The position numbers and the translations under genes were made by a program. Below are positions 59,570 through 64,000 of a stretch of DNA of 64,000 nucleotides, one piece after another. Under the pieces are notes generated by a model. That model had not been told where the DNA came from. It was given only the letters and a program-made list of their open reading frames with translations, and searched no databases. How positions within the stretch are numbered: position 1 is the stretch's first letter; every line of letters starts with the position of its first letter. Origin of the DNA: Xanthomonas arboricola pv. guizotiae. GTDB taxonomy: Bacteria; Pseudomonadota; Gammaproteobacteria; Xanthomonadales; Xanthomonadaceae. The stretch lies in the NCBI RefSeq assembly GCF_002940205.1, contig NZ_MDSK01000004.1, positions 1-64,000 on the forward strand. Direction: 5' to 3'.

Positions 59570-59874
59570 GCGGCACCTCGCAAGCGCCGTGGCATCTGGT
59601 GCGACGTGTCGAAACTGTCGGCGAGCGCCGATGCATTGCGCGCAGCGGCGGTGCCACGCGGTGCGCGTGCGGGCAACACCGCGCTGGTCGAGCGAGACGT
59701 CTTTGCATGCATGGGTGGTTGCAGGACGTGCGGCATGGCGAGCTTCCAGGTGAGCAGTGCGCAAGCATACCCGCGGGCCCTGGCGCGCTGGTGCAGCGTC
59801 ACAGCTTGCCATCGCATGGCTGTGCTCGCCTGGCTGCGCATGGCAGGATGCGTGGCCACCGATCAGATACGCCG
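59570..59874. other. Divergent intergenic region, glyoxalase-like gene / mmuP
   Basis: These 305 bases between divergent genes must carry both promoters. I looked for a methionine-related regulatory element (a MetJ-like AGACGTCT repeat or SAM riboswitch) and saw only GAGACGTCTTTG near 59694, a single MetJ-box-like octamer, which is not enough to call. No small gene or strong hairpin is evident. Confidence 0.4.
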
Positions 59875-61272
59875 ATGCCCGAACCGTCGTCCACCGCCGC
59901 ACCGCAATTCCAGCGCAGCATGCAGGTGCGCCACCTGGTGATGTTGTCGCTGGGTGGCGTGATCGGCACCGGCCTGTTCTTCAATACCGGCTACATCATC
60001 GCCAGCACCGGCGCGCTCGGCACGGTGATCGCCTATCTGCTCGGCGCGCTGGTGGTGTATCTGGTGATGCAGTGCCTGGGCGAGCTGGCGGTGGCGATGC
60101 CGCAGACCGGCGCCTTCCATGTGTATGCCGCGCGTTATCTCGGCCCGGCCACCGGCTACGTGGTGGCGTGGCTGTACTGGCTCACCTGGACGGTGGCGCT
60201 GGGATCGAGCCTGACTGCAGCGGCGTTCTGCATGCAGTACTGGTTCCCGCACACACCGGCATGGCCGTGGTGTCTGCTGTTCTGCGCGCTGATCTTCGGC
60301 CTGAACACGGTGTCGGCGCGCTGGTTTGCCGAAGGCGAATTCTGGTTCTCGCTGATCAAGGTGATCACGATCGTGCTGTTCATCGCGCTTGGCGGCGCGG
60401 CGGTGATCGGCGTGCTGCCGTTGGCCGATGGGTCGCCGGCACCCGGATTGCGCCACCTGCGCGCCGACGGCTGGTTTGCGCAAGGCACGCTGCCGATCCT
60501 GATGACGATGGTGGCGGTGAACTTCGCCTTTTCCGGCACCGAGTTGATCGGCGTGGCCGCTGGCGAAACCGCGCAGCCGGCGCGTGCGATTCCGCTGGCG
60601 ATCCGCACCGCGCTGGTGCGGCTGGTGGTGTTGTTCGTCGGCACCGTGCTGGTGCTGGCCGCGCTGCTGCCGGCCGGGCAGGCGGCCGTGGACACCAGCC
60701 CGTTCGTGCGCGCGTTCGCGTTGCTGGGCATCCCGTATGCGGCCGATGTGTTGAACGCGGTGATCCTCACCGCGATCCTGTCGGCGGCCAATTCCGGCCT
60801 GTATGCCGCTGCGCGCATGCTGTGGTCGCTGGCCAACGAGGGCACGCTGCCGGCGCGGCTGGCAGGCCTGACCCGGCGCGGCATCCCGTTGCCGGCCCTG
60901 ATACTGAGCATGCTGGGCGGCCTGTTGGCGCTGCTCACCGGCGTCTACGCGGCCGACACCGTGTTCGTGGCGATTTCGGCGGTGTCCGGCTTTGCGGTGG
61001 TGGTGGTGTGGCTGAGCATCTGCGCCTCGCACTACCGTTTCCGTCGCCAGTTGCTGCGCGACGGCATCGCGCCGGAGAGCCTGGCCTATCGCGCACCGTG
61101 GTATCCGTGGACACCGGTCTTAGGATTTTCGCTGTGTCTGCTGGCCTGCATCGGGCTGGCATTCGATCCGCAGCAGCGCATTGCGCTGTGGTGCGGCATC
61201 CCGTTTGTGGCGCTGTGCTACGGCGCCTACGCATTCACCCAATGGCTTGCGAGCAGGAGGCAACCCGCATGA
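59875..61272 (+). CDS. mmuP: Amino acid permease, probably S-methylmethionine transporter
   Basis: The 465-residue APC-family permease has 12 membrane helices and the first-helix signature [23 protein letters not shown] near helix VI is also family-typical. The substrate is inferred from overlap (ATGA) with mmuM, which uses S-methylmethionine, matching the E. coli mmuPM pair. S-methylmethionine is abundant in plants, a sensible nutrient for a plant-associated bacterium. The ATG at 59875 (M-P-E-P-S-S) is the likely start; the frame is open upstream without homology. Confidence 0.87.
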   Translation: MPEPSSTAAPQFQRSMQVRHLVMLSLGGVIGTGLFFNTGYIIASTGALGTVIAYLLGALVVYLVMQCLGELAVAMPQTGAFHVYAARYLGPATGYVVAWLYWLTWTVALGSSLTAAAFCMQYWFPHTPAWPWCLLFCALIFGLNTVSARWFAEGEFWFSLIKVITIVLFIALGGAAVIGVLPLADGSPAPGLRHLRADGWFAQGTLPILMTMVAVNFAFSGTELIGVAAGETAQPARAIPLAIRTALVRLVVLFVGTVLVLAALLPAGQAAVDTSPFVRAFALLGIPYAADVLNAVILTAILSAANSGLYAAARMLWSLANEGTLPARLAGLTRRGIPLPALILSMLGGLLALLTGVYAADTVFVAISAVSGFAVVVVWLSICASHYRFRRQLLRDGIAPESLAYRAPWYPWTPVLGFSLCLLACIGLAFDPQQRIALWCGIPFVALCYGAYAFTQWLASRRQPA

Positions 61273-62231
61273 CGATTCTTCCGCGCCAGCCGCGCGCCGG
61301 TGCGCCGTTCAGCCAGGCGCTGCAGCAGGACGGCTACGTGCTGCTGGATGGCGCGCTCGCCACCGAACTGGAGCAGCGCGGCTGCGATCTCAACGATGCG
61401 CTGTGGTCGGCGCGCGTGCTGATGGAGCAGCCGGAGCTGATCTATCAGGTGCACCGCGACTATTTCGCTGCCGGCGCGCAATGCGCCATCACCGCCAGCT
61501 ACCAGGCCACGCCGCTGGGCTTTGCCGCGCGCGGGCTGGACCTGGCGCAATCGCAGGCGCTGATCGCACGCAGCGTGGCCCTGGCCGCGCAGGCGCGTGC
61601 CGATCATCTGCAGGCGCAACCGCAGCACGCGCCGTTATGGGTGGCCGGGTCGGTCGGGCCGTACGGCGCCTACCTGGCCGACGGCTCGGAATACCGCGGC
61701 GACTACGCCCTGCCGCTGGTGCAACTGATGGACTTCCATCGCCCGCGCATCGCCGCGTTGGCCGAGGCGGGGGTGGATGTGCTGGCTTGCGAGACGCTGC
61801 CGTCGGCCAACGAGATCGTCGCGCTGCGCCTGCTGCTGGAGGAGTTCCCGCAGCTGCATGCGTGGTTCTCGTTCACCCTGCGCGATGCGGCACATTTGAG
61901 CGATGGCACCGCGCTGGCGCAGGTCGTGCCCGCGCTGGATGCCTGCGCGCAGGTGATCGCGGTGGGCATCAACTGCATCGCGCTGGAGCAGGTCACCGCC
62001 GCGTTGCAGACATTGTCCGCGCTGACGGCGCTGCCGCTGGTGGTGTACCCCAATTCCGGCGAGCACTACGATGCCGGCGCAAAACAGTGGCATGCCGGCA
62101 GCACGACCGCCTGCACCCTGGCCGACCGGCATGCGCAGTGGCTGGCGGCCGGTGCGCGGCTGATCGGCGGTTGCTGCCGCACCACACCGCGCGACATCGC
62201 CGCGCTGGCGCGTGCGCGGGTGGCGGGCTGA
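61269..62231 (+). CDS. mmuM: Homocysteine S-methyltransferase
   Basis: The 320-residue zinc enzyme has the (beta/alpha)8 homocysteine-methyltransferase fold. The zinc cysteines are C236 (G-I-N-C) and C302-C303 (G-G-C-C). [10 protein letters not shown]-x-x-G stands at the N-terminus. It transfers a methyl group from S-methylmethionine (or SAM) to homocysteine, giving methionine. AGGAGG lies upstream of the ATG at 61269, inside the end of mmuP, so the two are translationally coupled. Confidence 0.93.
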   Translation: MTILPRQPRAGAPFSQALQQDGYVLLDGALATELEQRGCDLNDALWSARVLMEQPELIYQVHRDYFAAGAQCAITASYQATPLGFAARGLDLAQSQALIARSVALAAQARADHLQAQPQHAPLWVAGSVGPYGAYLADGSEYRGDYALPLVQLMDFHRPRIAALAEAGVDVLACETLPSANEIVALRLLLEEFPQLHAWFSFTLRDAAHLSDGTALAQVVPALDACAQVIAVGINCIALEQVTAALQTLSALTALPLVVYPNSGEHYDAGAKQWHAGSTTACTLADRHAQWLAAGARLIGGCCRTTPRDIAALARARVAG

Positions 62232-62237
62232 GCTGCC

Positions 62238-64000
62238 TCAGCCCTTCTGCGTGGCGATCCAGCGCTGGATCTTGTCCTGCAGGATATCCAGCGGCACCGA
62301 GCCGTCCTTGAGCACTTCGGTGTGGAAGGCGCGCACATCGAAGCGTGGGCCCAGCTCGCGTTGCGCCTGCTCGCGCAACTGCGCGATCTTCATCTCGCCG
62401 ACCTTGTACGCCAACGCCTGGCCGGGGATGGCCATGTAGCGGTCCACCTCGGCCTCGGCATCGGTGCGGGTCATGGCCGAGTTGTTGAGCATGTAGTCGA
62501 TCGCCTGGGTGCGGGTCCAGCCCTTGCTGTGCAGGCCGGTGTCGGTGACCAGGCGAATCGCGCGCCACAACGCATTCTGCAGATAGCCGTAGTAGTTGTA
62601 CGGGTCCTGGTACAGGCCCAGTTCGCGGCCCAGCGATTCGGCATACAACCCCCAGCCCTCGATATAGGCGGTCTCGCCGCCCAGGCGGCGGAACTTGGGC
62701 AGGTCGGTCAGCTGCTGCTGCAGCCCGAGCTGGAAATGGTGGCCGGGGATGGCCTCGTGCAGATACAGGCTCTCGGTCTCCCAGGTCCGGCGCGTGTCCA
62801 GGTCGGAGGTATTGACGTAGAACACGCCCGGGGTGCTGCCGTCGCCGCTGGGACGCATGTACGAGCCGCTGGCGGCCGACTGCGCACGCTGCGGTTCCAC
62901 CACGCGCACTTCCAGCGCCGGCATGCCCTGCACATTGAACAGGCGCGGCACCGCCATCTGCACGCGTCCCTGCAGGCCACGGTAGTAGCCCAGCAGTTCG
63001 GTCTCGTTGCGGAACGCGAAGCGCCTGTCGGTCTGCATGAACTTGTAGAACCTGGGCAGGTTGCCGCGGAACCTGACCTGCTTGGCCAGCGCGGCGATCT
63101 CTGCCTGCAGGCGCGCGACCTCGTCCAGCCCGATCTGATGGATCTGCTCCGGGGTCAGCTCGGAGGTGGTGCTCTGGCGCACGTCGTAGGCGTACCAGGC
63201 CGCGCCATTGGGCAGCGCGGTCAGGCCGTCGGTGTCGCGGCAGGCCGGCAGGTACTCGGTGGCGATGAAGCCGCGCAGGGCGCGGTACGCCGGCATGATC
63301 CGCACTTCGATCAGCCGCTTGTACTCGGCGGTGATGCGCTGCTTGTCGGCCTCGGGCATGTCTGCCGGCAGGTTGCGTACCGGGCCCCAGAACAGGCTGT
63401 CTTCGGCATTGCGCGCGATGATCGCGTCCAGCTGCGGCAGCACCTTCTGCATCAGCACCTTCGGCTGCACCACACCGGCCTGCATGCCGGCGCGCATGTT
63501 GGTGATGGCCTGGTCGAACAGGTCCGGGATGCCGACCGCACGCCGCGACCAGTTGTCGTAGTCCTTGACCGTCTTGAACGGCTGCGCGCCGGTGCCCGAG
63601 CCCAGCACCACCGCGATGCTGGCGATGTTGTAGAACTGGTTGATCGGCAGCATCCAGCTGGGGAACTGCTCGGCCGCCAGTGCGCTGCGCGCATCGCGCA
63701 CGAAGATCTGGTAGCTCAGCAGGTCCTGCCCGCTCAGGCCGTCCGGTCCCAGCGCCTCGGCCTTGCCCAGCCACAGCACGGTGAAGTCGTGCGACTGCTG
63801 GCGGAACGCCGGCGACAGGAAGTTCGGTAGCTGGTCGTTGTAGCGGCTCTCGCCCTGGAAGGTGGCCTGCAGCGGGTTGAGCTTGAGCGAGGCATCCCAG
63901 TACTGGTCGTAGAGCAGGTTGAGCTGCTGCGCCTTGGTCAGCACCACCGGTGCGGCCACGGCACGCGGCCTGGGCTTGGCGGCTTTGCCACCCTTGGCGG
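62238..64000 (-). CDS. DUF885 family protein, 5' end outside the window
   Basis: At least 587 residues are visible, and the frame is open to the right edge, where it reads A-K-G-G-K-A-A-K-P-R-P-R-A-V, probably just after a signal peptide. Key motifs are E-A-I-P-G-H-H-F-Q near 405 of the visible part (a zinc-type H-E-x-x-H-like region in this family), E-G-W-G-L-Y-A-E-S-L-G-R-E-L-G-L-Y, and L-A-Y-K-V-G-E-M-K-I. DUF885 proteins are putative periplasmic metallopeptidases or lipoproteins. The stop is six bases from the convergent mmuM stop, and no terminator is seen there. Confidence 0.88.
   Translation of the reverse strand, partial: AKGGKAAKPRPRAVAAPVVLTKAQQLNLLYDQYWDASLKLNPLQATFQGESRYNDQLPNFLSPAFRQQSHDFTVLWLGKAEALGPDGLSGQDLLSYQIFVRDARSALAAEQFPSWMLPINQFYNIASIAVVLGSGTGAQPFKTVKDYDNWSRRAVGIPDLFDQAITNMRAGMQAGVVQPKVLMQKVLPQLDAIIARNAEDSLFWGPVRNLPADMPEADKQRITAEYKRLIEVRIMPAYRALRGFIATEYLPACRDTDGLTALPNGAAWYAYDVRQSTTSELTPEQIHQIGLDEVARLQAEIAALAKQVRFRGNLPRFYKFMQTDRRFAFRNETELLGYYRGLQGRVQMAVPRLFNVQGMPALEVRVVEPQRAQSAASGSYMRPSGDGSTPGVFYVNTSDLDTRRTWETESLYLHEAIPGHHFQLGLQQQLTDLPKFRRLGGETAYIEGWGLYAESLGRELGLYQDPYNYYGYLQNALWRAIRLVTDTGLHSKGWTRTQAIDYMLNNSAMTRTDAEAEVDRYMAIPGQALAYKVGEMKIAQLREQAQRELGPRFDVRAFHTEVLKDGSVPLDILQDKIQRWIATQKG

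Noticed and set aside
1-64000. tRNA, rRNA, prophage or insertion-sequence genes
   Set aside because: I looked in every gap for cloverleaf-like sequence, integrases and transposases and saw none. A covariance-model scan would be needed to exclude small RNAs.

Overview
The window is about 64 kb of GC-rich (roughly 65%), gene-dense DNA from a gammaproteobacterium of the Xanthomonadaceae, most likely Xanthomonas. The basis is the gene content (DUF2789, the AcvB/MprF pair, ligase-associated repair genes, DUF1328, MmuPM), heavy GC3 bias with long antisense shadow ORFs, and dispersed GGGAATC-type 7-bp arrays, which I remember as typical of Xanthomonas intergenic DNA. The species cannot be fixed from the sequence. 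I found no rRNA, tRNA, CRISPR array, intact insertion sequence or prophage. Almost everything looks like core chromosome. The exceptions are the left edge (1-250), with lower GC, repeated GTTAGGC cores and the start of another gene, and several repeat-rich intergenic regions.

Layout. 252-6225 (minus): a four-gene ligase-associated repair operon (MBL exonuclease, ATP-dependent ligase, Lhr-like helicase, PdeM). 6545-10269 (minus): a zinc-ribbon protein and bactofilin pair, a CHASE3-GGDEF cyclase, and two Ala-rich lipoproteins. 10392-14602: a thiolase, diverging from a lipidated subtilisin-type autotransporter. 14677-19847: Leu-type dehydrogenase, Sel1/2OG-Fe oxygenase, YgjP-like metalloprotein, small membrane and zinc proteins, MscS channel. 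20258-22271 (plus): ECF sigma, anti-sigma and DUF4097 protein. 22355-32524: single genes, including an Hsp70 ATPase, SlyD, CDF transporter, YjdM, L,D-transpeptidase, old-yellow-enzyme reductase and MFS pump. 32780-34277: ThpR, an HD-like protein and an oxidoreductase-like peptide. 34347-38576: AcvB and MprF, convergent. 38838-39903: DUF998 and RidA proteins.

40141-48618 (minus) is the most coherent system. An ECF sigma/RskA-type anti-sigma pair precedes seven genes, nearly all joined by ATGA overlaps: fatty-acid desaturase, FAD amine-oxidase-like protein, DUF1365, cyclopropane-fatty-acid-synthase-like methyltransferase, DUF2878, DUF1295 and a second Cfa-like methyltransferase. From memory, its core matches the mycobacterial sigK-rskA-ufaA1 neighbourhood. 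I infer a stress-regulated pathway that modifies acyl chains already in membrane phospholipids.

48677-59569 (minus): small membrane and secreted proteins, an orphan RnfB-like ferredoxin, a HAD phosphatase, MetG, a DUF2147 protein, and an ABC permease fused to an M1 aminopeptidase with its ATPase, then a glyoxalase-fold protein. 59875-62231 (plus): mmuP-mmuM, for S-methylmethionine use. 62238 to the right edge: a DUF885 protein whose start lies outside the window.

Membrane-lipid remodelling recurs (MprF/AcvB and the Cfa cluster). The repeats worth most attention are the GGGAATC arrays that bracket intergenic regions around metG and also sit inside the metG coding sequence, and a 102-bp inverted-repeat element between acvB and mprF.
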